Below, piece by piece: positions 1 through 11,010 of a stretch of DNA of 64,000 nucleotides. This DNA comes from Ischnura elegans (lineage: Eukaryota > Arthropoda > Insecta > Odonata > Coenagrionidae), in the NCBI RefSeq assembly GCF_921293095.1, contig NC_060251.1:55941585-56005584 (forward strand). The letters run 5' to 3'. The notes beneath the pieces were generated by a model. The model did not search any database and was not told the DNA's origin. It was given only the letters and a program-made list of their open reading frames with translations. Position numbers and translations under genes: made by a program. Position 1 is the stretch's first letter; every line of letters starts with the position of its first letter.

Positions 1-399
1 GAAGGGCATGTTTTAGTGGTCTAGGCTTGTTTCAGTGCTTCATATCAATGTGACAATGTTGTACGACTAGGCGAGGATGTGAGGTGCGTTTGGGGGACAG
101 CGATTGGCTGCAAACCGTAGGGTTCCTTTTGCGCTGTCATGGGACAACTCTCGCCAGCCGAACTTCAGTTACGCCACTGCCCCTTAGTGATCTTTGTGGT
201 GAGGGAAAGTGCCCAAGTGCATGATATCCAGATGCGCATGATGAACATTTTGAATAAATGCACCAGTCAGAGTGCAAAACGTTCCCGCACTCTAAGGGTT
301 AAAAATCTGTGGTGTGAAAAATGAATAGTGGTGCGGAAAACGAGGCAACCTCTATATTTTGCAACAAATAATTATTCTTTAATTATTTAATATTTGTTG
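1..399. other. No recognised gene
   Basis: Open stretches here are short and resemble no family I know. I see no splice-supported exon. The sequence becomes AT-rich towards the repeat tail that follows. Confidence 0.5.
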
Positions 400-476
400 T
401 TATAAGTGCACTTTAAATTGGCAGTATTGCTGTATGTGTATCTCTTTATTAAAATAAAATAAATAAAATAAAATAT
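400..476 (+). repeat. LINE-like 3' tail ending in an AATAAA-type microsatellite
   Basis: A short stretch with the words 'gctgtatgtg' runs into repeated AAATA/AATAAA units. The same arrangement occurs at 5049-5175, again with 'gctgtatgtgg' followed by AATAAA repeats. Simple-repeat tails of this kind are typical of the 3' ends of insect non-LTR retrotransposons. No coding part is attached, so it would be a heavily 5'-truncated copy. Confidence 0.4.
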
Positions 477-879
477 CTCTGTAATGAGGGATATAGCCAC
501 CACCACCGATCTCTCAGCCCTCTGTCATCCGCCTCCCCCTTTTCACTCCCCGCACCCCGCATCCTCACGGCCGGGAGAGGGACATCGAAGGGAAAGGTGC
601 CCTCCTGTCACCCCAAATGGCAGAGGTTCGGAAAAAAAACGAGCAAATAATTGGAAGAGGAGAAGGGGAGATTCGCGCGGGGGAGAGAAAGAAAGAGATT
701 AAGGACGATGCGAGGTCCGGCACAGCATCCTGGAGGGAAGAGCGGCACACTTTTGAGATCCTACTGGACGGACAAAAAAAAATGAGCGGCGAATCTTCTC
801 TTTCTTCCACTTTTCTCGCCCCGTCCGACATTGAAGGAAACGTCCCCTGGAAGGTAGGCCAAAGTCCCGGCATTCGTAA
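477..879. other. Purine/pyrimidine-skewed non-coding stretch
   Basis: A pyrimidine-rich half (about 500-560) is followed by a purine-rich half (about 610-720). Overlapping open frames exist on both strands but are compositionally driven and match nothing I recognise. Confidence 0.4.
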
Positions 880-1093
880 AGGTCGCTATAAACGGTGAAT
901 GATCATGCTAAATGATCACGACGATCATTCACAGGATCATGCGAGAAAAATAGAACATGTTATAATTTTCACTGAATGACCATGCGCATGAAGGTTCCTT
1001 CGCGAATTGTTCCGTTATACTCAGTGAATGATCATGCGCGTGATCATGCTGAATCATCATGCGAATGGAATCATTCGCCGTGTATAGCGGCCT
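880..1093. mobile_element. PIF/Harbinger-like MITE, 214 bp, TAA duplication
   Basis: Inverted termini read AGGTCGCTATAAACGG at the left and, reverse-complemented, AGGCCGCTATACACGG at the right. The element is flanked by TAA at 877-879 and 1094-1096, the 3-bp TWA-type target duplication of the PIF/Harbinger superfamily. Inside, the word GAATGATCATGC or near variants recurs several times in both orientations, giving a strongly self-complementary subterminal region. It has no coding capacity. Confidence 0.7.
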
Positions 1094-1260
1094 TAAGACC
1101 CAGTGGAGGTGATTGCAAAGACCACTATTTAGAAAAAAGTAAGCGAACAATTAAATGAAGCACTTGAAGAACGATAATCTTCGTGGCTCTGGGATCTTAA
1201 GATTAACTAAAATTAACGGGCACCAGGCGCTATCTACGAGGGTGGTATCATAGTTAGGAG

Positions 1261-1448
1261 CAGGGGCGAATCCAGGATTTCTTTCTAGGGGGGGGGGGGC
1301 ACAAGCGTATCCGGGATATTTTGTTCTGTGAGGGCACAAAGCTACCTCGTAATACAAAGCGAACGCAATGATAATGGGACCGTATTAAAAATCTTGCGTA
1401 TTTTTTAAGGGTCTGGGGGGGTCATGTGCCCACCTAGATCCACCTATG
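1261..1448. mobile_element. hAT-like MITE, 188 bp, 8-bp target duplication
   Basis: It begins CAGGGGCGAATCCAGG and ends with an imperfect inverse (CCTAGATCCACCTATG). Flanks are GTTAGGAG (1253-1260) and GTTATGAG (1449-1456), which match at 7 of 8 positions; an 8-bp duplication is the hAT signature. A G-run follows the 5' end. Related diverged copies lie at 14075-14374, 32811-33194, 60657-60944 and 63128-63380. Confidence 0.75.
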
Positions 1449-1550
1449 GTTATGAGCCTATCAATGAAAGTATTGAAATAAGATTTGATGCTTTCCCGGC
1501 TAATTACGTCTGTACACATTTCTCGTGATTACCACCGGGTTGAAAACTTT

Positions 1551-1677
1551 TTTCGAGCACCGTCTCGGGCCTCATCCTCTGGGCTGCTGGATGTGGTTTT
1601 ATTGAAACGAAAATTAAATTAAAATCAAACAACATTCAGTAACCATGAGGATGAGCCCCGAGTCGGGGCTCGAAACG
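1551..1677. repeat. Inverted pair carrying a hammerhead-like CTGANGA/GAAAC motif
   Basis: The arms 1551-1579 and 1647-1677 are imperfect reverse complements. The right arm reads GAGGAT, then an 8-bp stem GAGCCCCG/CGGGGCTC with a 3-nt loop, then GAAACG. Similar arrangements recur at 12575-12728 and near 43418-43450. Motifs of this sort accompany Penelope-like elements in other arthropods (established knowledge); assigning this copy is inference. Confidence 0.4.
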
Positions 1678-2648
1678 TTGGGAAGAATGAAGATTTAATT
1701 TAACCCGGATAAGAGTTTACCACAGTGAAATAATTATTTTATGCATATTTTTTTCGACTTAATCCCCTATTTAACCAATGCTATTTTCCCAATAGGCTTG
1801 TAACTTTATTGTTGACGGATCGCTTCGAAGCTCGTGTATTATACCAACCTCGCATTAATCTTTGGAAGAATTTAGAGCAATCCACCCCGTAAAGTGTGCT
1901 GAAATTGAGTTGTTTCTAAGCTGCGTATATGTCTTTTCTGAAGTTTACTTTTCCATTCAGTATTAAGTGAATGTTATTTTTAAACCAAGATGTCTTCCTT
2001 CATGATTCACGTTTTGAGTCAACAAAACACGGAAGAAAAGCTCGTGAAACAAAGGCGCGTTCCAGAAATTTCACCCTCTCTCCAAGTTTATAAGGCCCTA
2101 CGATAATTATCCCTTTGGCCAGCTTTCGCCGAAAGTTAAAAAAAAATGATTTTCGCTATTGATCTATAGGTGTTGGAATCTTCCGCTTTTCTATGGTTAA
2201 TTTATCTCTATTTTTTCTGTGTACCGGTCTTAAGGTGATTCCGATAAATTTTTTAATTGAAGGTATTGTACTGGTTTACGTTCCGGCGAAGAAAGTCTTT
2301 GAGCCTCATTTACAAGTTTGTAAACATTAAGGATATTGATAACCTCAGGGTAATAGGAATATTGTTCTAGCCCACATGTTTCAGTGCCGAATATGTAGGT
2401 ATATTCAAGATAAGTTTATGGCCCCATCCTGAGTTCGCGTACGACGTCAGTCTTCTTTTTGTTATTACGTCACTCTCTTACATTATTATCCTCTCATCAG
2501 GTTATTCTCATTTATGAACGTCTCCTTTACTGAATCAGTTATCTTCCGGACATCCTTACTGCTTTGTCCGTTGTATACCGGAAGAATTATCTGGTTTCTT
2601 GTACACTTAACCATCAATGTTGCTCGTGGGGGGGCATGTGTTTTTTCT

Positions 2649-2753
2649 ACGTTGATTTCAATTACGTGGGCACATTTAGTTTCAGCTTACCATTTTTTCG
2701 GTTTATTTTTATGAATTAGCAAACGTATTGCAAGACATAATTTATTTTCTCAC
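2649..2753 (+). repeat. Direct repeat, copy 1
   Basis: About 105 bp starting ACGTTGATTT and ending TTATTTTCTCAC; repeated at 3573-3678 with few differences. No termini or target duplication recognised. Confidence 0.7.
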
Positions 2754-3572
2754 GATTGGCAATTTTCTAGAAAGAAGTGGGCAAGTATTTTTTTCTCTTA
2801 TGTATTATCTAGTTACACCATCATTAATCTTCCACATTTTTAATCTCTTCCATAATTTCCTGCCATATGAGAAGGAACTCTTTGCATGCTACTATTTTTC
2901 TTCTTTTTTGGGAACATTACTTAAGTTTTAAATGAGTTAATCTATTGTATTTAGTGCCGTGATTTCCCTGTGATTGGCTGCGGAGGGAAGTTGTAAAATA
3001 TAAAAATAATACTTTCATAAAATTAAAAAAAATCGTTTTAGTATATTTATCGTTTTTAAATCATAAACTAACAACATTAGTGCTCCTCGACGTAAAAGTA
3101 GGTCGGTGCTTTCTTAATACTCAAATTAAGTGACCGCAGGGCGTCGTGGAAGACAAAACGTGGCATGTGTTTTTTCATCATATGCATTTAGGTGAAGTGG
3201 AGGAAAGGTCATAGACTGTGTGAAGTAGGTCTCTTCGGTTTTTGCTGTTGCAACTGAACGTGTGATTCTCGTGGTGGCATGATTCCGACCTCTGCCTGAG
3301 GTTTTTACTTGCACAAGCCACAAAGGCGACTTAGAACTCTGAAAAATGGCGATGGATGAATTGTTCAGATCCGCGGTTGACCTACATCGGCTCACGAAGA
3401 TGGTTCTTGTTCCATGGGTCGAGTTATCGATAATATCATTGTTGGAACTGAAATCCAGACAATGGAATGTTGATATCCTTTGGAGAAACCAAAAATTGCG
3501 CATCTGGCCATCTTGCGCTCCATTGAAATGCATGGTTAAGTTTGTAACTCTTTGCAATTTTAACAAGCGGCA

Positions 3573-3678
3573 ACGTTGATTTTAATTACATGAGCTCATT
3601 TAGTTTCAGCTTACTATTTTTTCGGTTTATTTTTTATGAAGTAGCAAACGTATAGCAAAACATAATTTATTTTCTCAC
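3573..3678 (+). repeat. Direct repeat, copy 2
   Basis: Second copy of the 2649-2753 unit, about 820 bp downstream and in the same orientation. Confidence 0.7.
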
Positions 3679-3892
3679 AAACAAGTAGTGATTTAAATAT
3701 TTCTCTGTCTTCACTATCTCTTATTGTGTTTATTCACTTAAAGAAACGTTTTGGCATTCTTGGCGAACTTCTTTGTCGATAATAGCAATCGTATGTATCT
3801 TTTTTGAGGCACTATGATATCAGTTATGTTCTAATTGTGTTCTCGGCTTTACATTATTCGATTTGTAAGTTACCTTCATTAAAATCCTACTA

Positions 3893-4111
3893 TTAAGTAG
3901 GTAATCCTACTATTACGTTTGTAACTGTGCGATCCAGAGCGTGAAATTTGTATATTTTTAAGTTTTTATATCGTTGACGACATGCTTCCCGGGTTTCCGA
4001 CCAGTTGAATGGATCATTCTCCATCGTTTCGGCAGCTAATTTTGCTACCGTCAACATGGTAGAAGACGGTAGCATAGGAGTGAGTTTCCGGAAAATTTGA
4101 GATGGAGCCAT
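3893..4111 (-). pseudogene. Possible Myb/SANT-like domain fragment (weak)
   Basis: A 72-codon minus-strand open frame contains TREACRQRYKNLKIYKF, which resembles the end of Myb/SANT-like DNA-binding domains (a 'QC..K+KNLK' pattern), common both in transposon-encoded and host proteins. Nothing upstream or downstream extends the domain, and the surrounding DNA is repetitive. If real it is a transposon relic. The resemblance is short and may be chance. Confidence 0.2.
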
Positions 4112-5048
4112 TCACCAGTTTCAAAACCCGAGGAATATTTATAATTTATTTCTAACAATTTAATGTTTATTACAATTATTTATTCTAGCAATTTAAAACA
4201 CATTCTCTCGCAGCAACCTCTTACATGCCGAGAGTTTATTACAAAAATTGTCAACTGATTTTATTTACGAAAAGTTTGAGATAAAACCATTCACCCGTTT
4301 GATAACCCGTGAAGCCTTTCTGCAATTTACACATAGTTTCTCTCCCAGTAGCCTCTTTAATTCCGAGAGAGTATTACAAATAATGCAGAATAAATATATT
4401 TTATATATAAAACAAGGTTTTTATCGCGAATCGCGAACTTGGAAGAATACAAATACTTCTTCTTTTTCGGTATTTTTTTTCCTATGATTCATTCAATGAG
4501 CTTTGATGAAAAACAAATTCGTTGTAATAAATCTCTATTATTCTTAATCCTTAAATGATCGCAGCGCTACCATCGGATTTTGCGTGCAATTTTTTGAACA
4601 AATCTCCTTATTTAATTATGAATACTGAATGAATTTCGAGAAGCAGTTGAAATTATAACATAGGAAAATTGCATTTTTTTCAACAGATAAAATCATAATA
4701 AAGATGTTAGAATATTGTATTTTTTTCTTGCTCTGTGTCATCCCGAAAATTTCAGCTTGATTAGGTGATCGGGAAGTGAATTAAAATTGAGTTGCAAGAT
4801 TTCACCCGCACAAGATGACAAACGACAAAGCGAGTTTATAAAAACGTGAGTTTTAACTAGTTTTACCGTTTGGTGGTCCATTACCAGATTGTCACTCACC
4901 AAACGTTCCATCCTCTTCCGCCTCTCTTCCCTCATCCAGATCACATTGACCCATTCTCTTTTCCCAACCACACTTTTACTAACCGCGCTCTTTCCTATCT
5001 TAATATAAACTCTAAAGGTCGATAAGATTACATTCAATGCATTGTTAT

Positions 5049-5175
5049 TTTTATTTAAATTTATTATGTTTAATTGTGTTTGTACTTTTTATGTTTGTTT
5101 AATTAAGCCACTGTAAACTGGCGAATATGCTGTATGTGGGCAACTTGATAAATAAATAAAATGAAGTAAATAAAA
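5049..5175 (+). repeat. LINE-like 3' tail with AATAAA repeats
   Basis: A 3'-end-like stretch ('taattaagccactgtaaac', then 'gctgtatgtgg') runs into AATAAATAAAAT repeats. It resembles 400-476, so both probably descend from one non-LTR retrotransposon family. Confidence 0.45.
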
Positions 5176-5940
5176 AAAGTTTATCACAAAAATTGTCCCT
5201 CGGAGAGGTTCTCCCGGTGATGGCCTCTCAATTTTTTCATCTCGAGTAGGTATCCTCCGCGTGTCCACTTTCACGCCGTTAGGTGTCCATTAGCACACTT
5301 CTGGGTCTGCCTCCTACTCCTCCTTCCACCCCACTTTGCACGTGCCTTCCCCGCGAGTACTCATGTATGTATTTATACGAAGGCGGCGAAAGAGTCCTCC
5401 CTCCCCCCCCATAACGAAAGTTTTATCCCCCGCGGGGCGAGTATGAGAATCTTCGCAAGGTCGCTGGATTATGTCGGGTTTACTGTTATACGCGGCCCAG
5501 AAAATTTTCTCTCTTCCCCTCCTCCATCTCCGCCTCATTTCATACACCTTTTCTCGGGGAGAACTGCTCCAGTCAACGCTCCTACCCTCCGCTCGCGTTG
5601 GGGCTGCGACGCCGCTGTCGCCTCGCTGCGGTGGAAACTCGCACTAGAAGCCTCCGCCGGCATAGTCGCGTATAGAGCTCGCAATAGAAGTGTCACCAAA
5701 GGATCGCGTTCAGGCATCGCAGTATCATAGATATAAATACGATCATTATTATTATTTATTGAGATCAACAGGATAAACTCTTTAGATGAAAATGTAAGTT
5801 ATTCGAAACGAAAATAAAATATATAGGATGAAACAATCATATTAAATTACATTTTAAGGGATGAGTGTGTTTGTTTAAGTGTCCCATGGGATTTCGATAT
5901 GTTATAAGTAGAAATTTTTTACATGAATTACTATGATGAA
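5176..5940. other. CpG-rich patch without an assignable gene
   Basis: About 5280-5720 is noticeably richer in CG dinucleotides than its surroundings and holds open frames on both strands, none recognisable. It could be a promoter-like island or an old repeat; I see no exon I can defend. Confidence 0.35.
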
Positions 5941-5944
5941 AATA

Positions 5945-6025
5945 CCCCTTCACTTGGAATCGAACCTTGGACCTTAGGCTTAAGGAACCTGGATAACGTA
6001 GTGGTCTACTCAGTGGCCCGGAAAG
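5945..6025 (-). repeat. tRNA-derived SINE relic (minus strand)
   Basis: On the minus strand a perfect Pol III box B, GGTTCGATTCC, lies at 5956-5966, preceded by a tRNA-like segment with a degraded box A. The flanking DNA does not complete a tRNA cloverleaf, so this is a SINE head rather than a tRNA gene. Confidence 0.5.
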
Positions 6026-6729
6026 CCGAAGCAGCAGCATTCCAGGACAATTTTGTTCCATGTAAATATCACCGCAATTCACGTGGCAGGTTCGAAATAT
6101 TATTCAGTAGAAAGTATTAGTAAAACAGTTATATTTGTGCAACCCGCAACGCCACAAAGTTACGCGAATATAGCCACTTCCGCGTTCTTCTTCGAACTTA
6201 TCAATGGAAAAAGATTCTCCGCAAATATGAATCGGCCATTTTATTGGCATTATAATGCCGGGATATATTGTCGCAGGTTACCTTAATTTAAGAGTTTTAC
6301 TATTTCCTCCTTTCGATTATACCTATCGATCGATGTGTCGTGGCAAAAATGTTTTTCTTTTCAAAGCTCATATAATTCGAATGAGACTGCTGTATGGAAG
6401 AGAAATTACTTGGAATCCCATGCTGCAAATTTTACATCCCAAAATGCTTTATACTTTGTATCGAATTTTGCTCTTCCCCGTTTAAAATGAGTGGGAGTCG
6501 ACCATGCTTGGATAGCCTATAGCCTGGCTTTTACTACTCCCGCGCGCGCTGCATAGGAATCCACATTCCATTGTTTTGATTTAAATGATAGACAATCAAC
6601 GATGACTAAAAAACCGTAGCTTCTGTGGGAATCAATCGTCAATTCTAATAGGTATGAAATCATGGAGGTAACATCGTCAATGAAGAAAACTATTGTAGTG
6701 CGCTGTAATTATCCCTCGAGCAGGTGCGC

Positions 6730-7175
6730 CTGATATTTTTACACGACCGGGCGCGTGGCGCACTTTGTCCACGATATAGAATTTATATGATAAGTTTCGA
6801 TTTTTGTTAAAATTTATCTTTATTTGTAGAAATTAGTTCAAGCTTGTACATTTATAGGTGATACAGTGATATAGTTGGTACACGGCCGGTCGCGGCTGTC
6901 GAGTTCCCATTGCCGATCTAGAAGCATTTTCTACAATACTTTGTTTTTTAAAAACTCACGCTAGAGACAACCAAAATGGCATTGTAAGAATACACGAGGC
7001 CATTCAAGAAAAGCAAAGCACGAGATACATCGCCGGTCGCGCGGCGTACTTTGTACGCCACGGGTGTCGGTTCCTCTTGCCGATCTAAAAATAAATTAGG
7101 TACAATATTCGGGGTTTGAAAACTCGCAATGTAGACAGTCAAAGTACATTGTTAGAATACACGCGGATATTTTAT
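6730..7175 (+). repeat. Diverged tandem repeats, about 150-bp unit, with a palindromic core
   Basis: Two adjacent units (about 6880-7020 and 7028-7175) share CCGGTCGCG, 'ttgccgatcta.aa', 'aaaactc.c' and 'attgt.agaatacacg'. A partial third unit lies near 6740. The second unit has the hairpin GGCGTACTTTGTACGCC. This looks like a short, decayed satellite-like array. Confidence 0.6.
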
Positions 7176-7899
7176 ACCAGAATGTACTTACAATCATGGT
7201 CCTTATGTACGATGCGTATATCAGGACCATGCGTACAATATTGAAATCCTTGGTTTTCGGAGATAAGCGTACTTATACGCCAGCGCGCTCGCTTGAGGGC
7301 TAATCAAATAATGGCAACAGTTTATGGCTTTGTTATCGAATTCACGCTTCTGTTGACAACTTTTTGGGAGGCAATAATATAGGTAAATATACATTTCTCT
7401 TGGGAAAAATCTCCACTTTTTTGTTTTCTCCGTTTTTTGTTCCTCATGGAAATATTTTGTTGGAATCTGCGGATCCAATTTCCCTTTAGTACCAGCCTTT
7501 TCTTCTCCTGTCCATCAACTGCATCCCAGCGAATATGTTATTGAAGCCCATCGCTTCGTTCATTTGGTTGCCGACCGCAAGAAACCTACCTCTTCGAAGA
7601 TGTTGATTTTCTGTACAGAGTAGAACTCATTGGCAAACCGCAGGCCGTACACGGGAAGGAATCGAGAAATTCACACCCGGATGGATTTTTAACTTGGGTA
7701 ATATCTTGACATCGTGAATGAATCGTGTTGACATAAAATATGTTCTGATTTATTTAGTTTTAACCGCTTTTGTTAAATACTGTGTTATTTATAGCATATA
7801 GAATGATACTCCTTTGAAATTTGATCATAGGTAATTATTGGAACGGTGCTTTGTGAATTCCATTGCATGTAAATCTTACACTTTTTATACTCCACCTGG

Positions 7900-8171
7900 C
7901 AGTGGCGTAACTAGGAATATGCTTTGGGAGTATAGGATGGCCTGTGGTGGCAACTCACCCCCCCCCCCCTGGCACCGGGGGTCTGCGAAAAGTTTTGAAA
8001 AATGACATGCCTCAATATACATTTTACATAATTTTGGCATGAAAACATTTTACTTTATGCAGATGCAGTCATTAAATATCAACATTAGACAATAGTTTTA
8101 ATTTTTTTCTCTGTGGCTTTAGGGGGGGGGGGATCTATCTTCTCATCCCCCCCCCCATAGTTACGCCACTG
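7900..8171. mobile_element. hAT-like MITE, 272 bp, perfect 8-bp target duplication
   Basis: The termini are CAGTGGCGTAACTAGG and the inverse CATAGTTACGCCACTG. Identical CCACCTGG octamers flank it at 7892-7899 and 8172-8179, diagnostic of hAT insertion. The interior has G- and C-runs and no coding capacity. Related copies are at 41660-41781 (3' part), 59056-59306 and a 5' fragment at 60184. Confidence 0.9.
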
Positions 8172-8445
8172 CCACCTGGTGATTTATTTGCCCAACTGAT
8201 TTCAGAAAACTAACTTTTCTTATTAATTTGATATTGTTTCTAAAACAAGCCTCGTATATAATAGTAGAGGAGTATCGTCGAGTACTTAAGCCAGCTAAGC
8301 CATTGTTGGAATTCCGTTTCATGTGAACTTTATTAATCTTTCTAATAATCTACATCGTGATTCATCCGTCTGATTTCAACACGCATACTTTTCTTATTAA
8401 TTTGATGTGGTTTGTCAATCAAGTCGCCTATATTTCAATGGAGGA

Positions 8446-8560
8446 TGATGCCTCGGTAGCTTAACTGGCTAAAGCACTTGACCTGGGGTTCCGGGATCTT
8501 ATCCCGGTCAAGGGAATGGTTTTTTTCCCAGTAGCATTTTCGTACATTAATGATGCTTTT
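8446..8560 (+). repeat. tRNA-derived SINE relic
   Basis: It starts 'cctcggTAGCTTAACTGG', a good Pol III box A, followed at tRNA-like spacing by a degraded box B ('gggatcttatccc'). There is no acceptor-stem pairing, so it is not a functional tRNA gene. Confidence 0.5.
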
Positions 8561-10789
8561 TAAACTTTCCAATGCCACTCCTCGCGATTAAAAATACTGT
8601 AATGCAAGGATTGAGAATAAACATGATCTCTCCGTACTCACTGCCATGCTGTGGACATTTTTGGAAACCAATTTAAATGCGCTCAAACTGGCAACATGAA
8701 TTAAACTTCTACTGGACGGACTGGGCTCTTGTCTTCCTAATCCCCATGAATCAAGTGTTTGCGTTGTCTCTCTTACGTCTCTTCTGCATTTAATCACAAT
8801 GTGGCGATGTTTATAATATACTCACTTCCACTAATATCCACCAATGATATCATTCGTACTTCCTGCATAAACCGTGTTTTTAATCATACGTCCTCCACGT
8901 TTAGCTAATGTTACGTACTATGTGGGTCAGGGGAGGCGAAGGATGACGGAAAGAAGATGGGAGGTTGGGCATTAATTAATCTCGCACGTGATCCCCGGGA
9001 ATTTCCGCTGTCAGTTTCCGGACGTTGTGCAGATTTTTCCTTTTCTCTGGAATCCCAGATGAAATTTCAACAATGGATGCAGGGATAATTTGGTGAATTT
9101 TTCCTCTTTTCACATAATGGTTGTCCCCTCTCATAATAACAAAGGGGAAAGTACTTACGCAAGCATCATTCAAGTCTATTTTTTTTAAGGGATGAACTGA
9201 AATTGCACAATCAAATGTGTCTAAGCTAGAATTTTCTTGGTGAAAATATTATACTGTAATAAACAGGGAAAGGGAATGATAGAGTTCCTATTCATTCAAT
9301 GGGAACTTGAATCTGAATATGATATTAAATATACTAAATTAATTTCCTCGAGTAGGTACTATTACAGATGTAAAATATATTTCAACGCCGTCATATTAAG
9401 AATACTTGAATTGGTGTCTATTTACCTATATGTTCCCAGGACGGATCTGTTATGCTGTAATTTGAGGATAGTTTCAAAGTTTCCATTTTCGTTCGATCAG
9501 TGTCGTTATTGGTATAAGATCATATTGATTTTTTAATATGACGTAGAATGTCAAAACCATGGTCGGTAGTGAAGTTTTATATAAAATTGTGGAAATAACC
9601 ATTTGTATTTTAAATTTTATCAAGGAGTAATAAAGTTCGTCTCATTTCCACCACGTCAAGCCTCATTCCATACGTTTACATTTTGTTCAGATAAATTCGT
9701 TTAAAATCCTTACAGCTTATTTCGGTATTAATATATACTATAATAATACGCGAATATAATAATACTATATAATAATATATATTCTATAATATTTATACGC
9801 GAAATTCGGATCACTTTGCCGACAGCGACACGAATGGTGACTTATTAAATCCACTTGTATGCGCGACCGATGACAACACCACTAGTGGCCGACTGAGGAA
9901 TCCATTTTTTAAATATTTGTGCTAACATGCTTTAGCCTTGCACATGAGGCCGCATTTGCATCCAAAGCCGTTTTGAAGATTTACCCCGGGTTTATCCGTC
10001 GTTGATCCCTGAATTAATAAAAATTTCAAACTTTTTGACGTTTTTCTCCTGCCATCGTTCATCCTATCATTCGTAGCTCTCATTTTTTTCTGCCGAGTGA
10101 GCGTTAGGCTGAATGTGCGCGCCACCGCGACTCGCTGGTCGTGTGACCTCTTTACTAACGAGATCATTTCCGCCGGAGGTCTTGCATCGGAACTACTTCG
10201 TTCATCCTCTTGCGTCTAAGGGTGATCGAGATTCGTTACGAGCACTCTGCCTCTTCTCTTTGCGTTATTAATTCCTTATTTCCTTCCATTATTCCTCAGA
10301 CTGACATCTCTTACTGCTTTTGATCAGTGCCCTCGCGTAAAGCCGAGGAAAACCTACGTGTACACTGTATTTAAAAATTGTAAACGTACATTTTGCATCT
10401 GCTATTACCCGCAGGAGTAGCATGAACCGACTTCCAGAATTCACCGTACATGCTGAGCTTTCTTATAAATAAGTGAACTTTAGACTTGTCTTTCCCATAG
10501 AGGTCTGTTTTTCGGTTCTCTGCATTTTAAATATATCTTAAATATATATAAATTATACCTTGATAAATCGTCCCACTTGGACATGATCCCTTTCTACAAT
10601 TAGCGATTCATAAATGGGTGCCTACATAGAAAGTAAAAACATGTGAAGAAGTTTTCCATTGCTGCAAGTGGTTTATGGACCCTCCAGAATGTTATTAGAA
10701 TGTTGATAATTTCAGTTAGGACCACGGTCGTATGTCGTCGGTGTAGACCACCGTGGTTAGGACTTGTATCATTATTATTATTAAAATAT
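8561..10789. other. Intergenic, no gene recognised
   Basis: Short open frames on both strands match nothing known to me. It contains an AT microsatellite-like tract (about 9727-9795), a dispersed repeat (9550-9625), and a small hairpin near 10712-10750 with an 8-bp stem ACCACGGT/ACCGTGGT. Confidence 0.45.
9550..9625 (+). repeat. Dispersed repeat shared with 61046-61120
   Basis: The stretch containing GTCAAAACCATGGTCGGT, 'gtgaagt.tta.ataaaat' and 'ggaaat.accatttgt' occurs again at 61046-61120, 51 kb away, in the same orientation. The unit it belongs to is not recognised. Confidence 0.7.
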
Positions 10790-11010
10790 TTTACCGATTA
10801 AGTTAGGTTTTCAAAGAGTACTTAAGAAGAATTTTGGAAACCTCCCCTTCCATCATGCTTTTCTCTCTTAAATTAACAATAAGACCTACTCCCTTTCATT
10901 TTATCAAAAAATCCTATTCTCTTCCTTCCCCTACCTCTTTTACCTAACATTCTGCCCTCTAACATTGCTTTCAACATCCCCTCCCCGCAAAGTACTCGCT
11001 CCATCTATGG
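10790..11010 (-). mobile_element. LINE 3' fragment, minus strand
   Basis: This is the reverse-complement relative of 13041-13310: it shares AGCGAGTACTT, the 'ttaacaataaggcct' region and the terminal ATTATTATT microsatellite. It therefore derives from the C-terminal end of a non-LTR retrotransposon ORF2 plus its 3' tail. The frame is broken. Confidence 0.6.

Larger units (their letters stand above)
1680..5048. other. Intergenic AT-rich DNA, no gene seen
   Basis: No exon or recognisable protein is visible apart from the weak minus-strand candidate at 3893-4111. It contains the direct repeat 2649-2753 / 3573-3678. It also contains two diverged tandem blocks around 4100-4380, each with a word like 'ccgagag.gtattaca' following an 'acccattcacc'-type segment. 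Confidence 0.5.

Noticed and set aside
4738..5037. 99-codon minus-strand frame with KREWVNVIWMREERRKRME
   Set aside because: Considered as a LINE fragment, but it lacks the diagnostic residues seen at 25953-26135.
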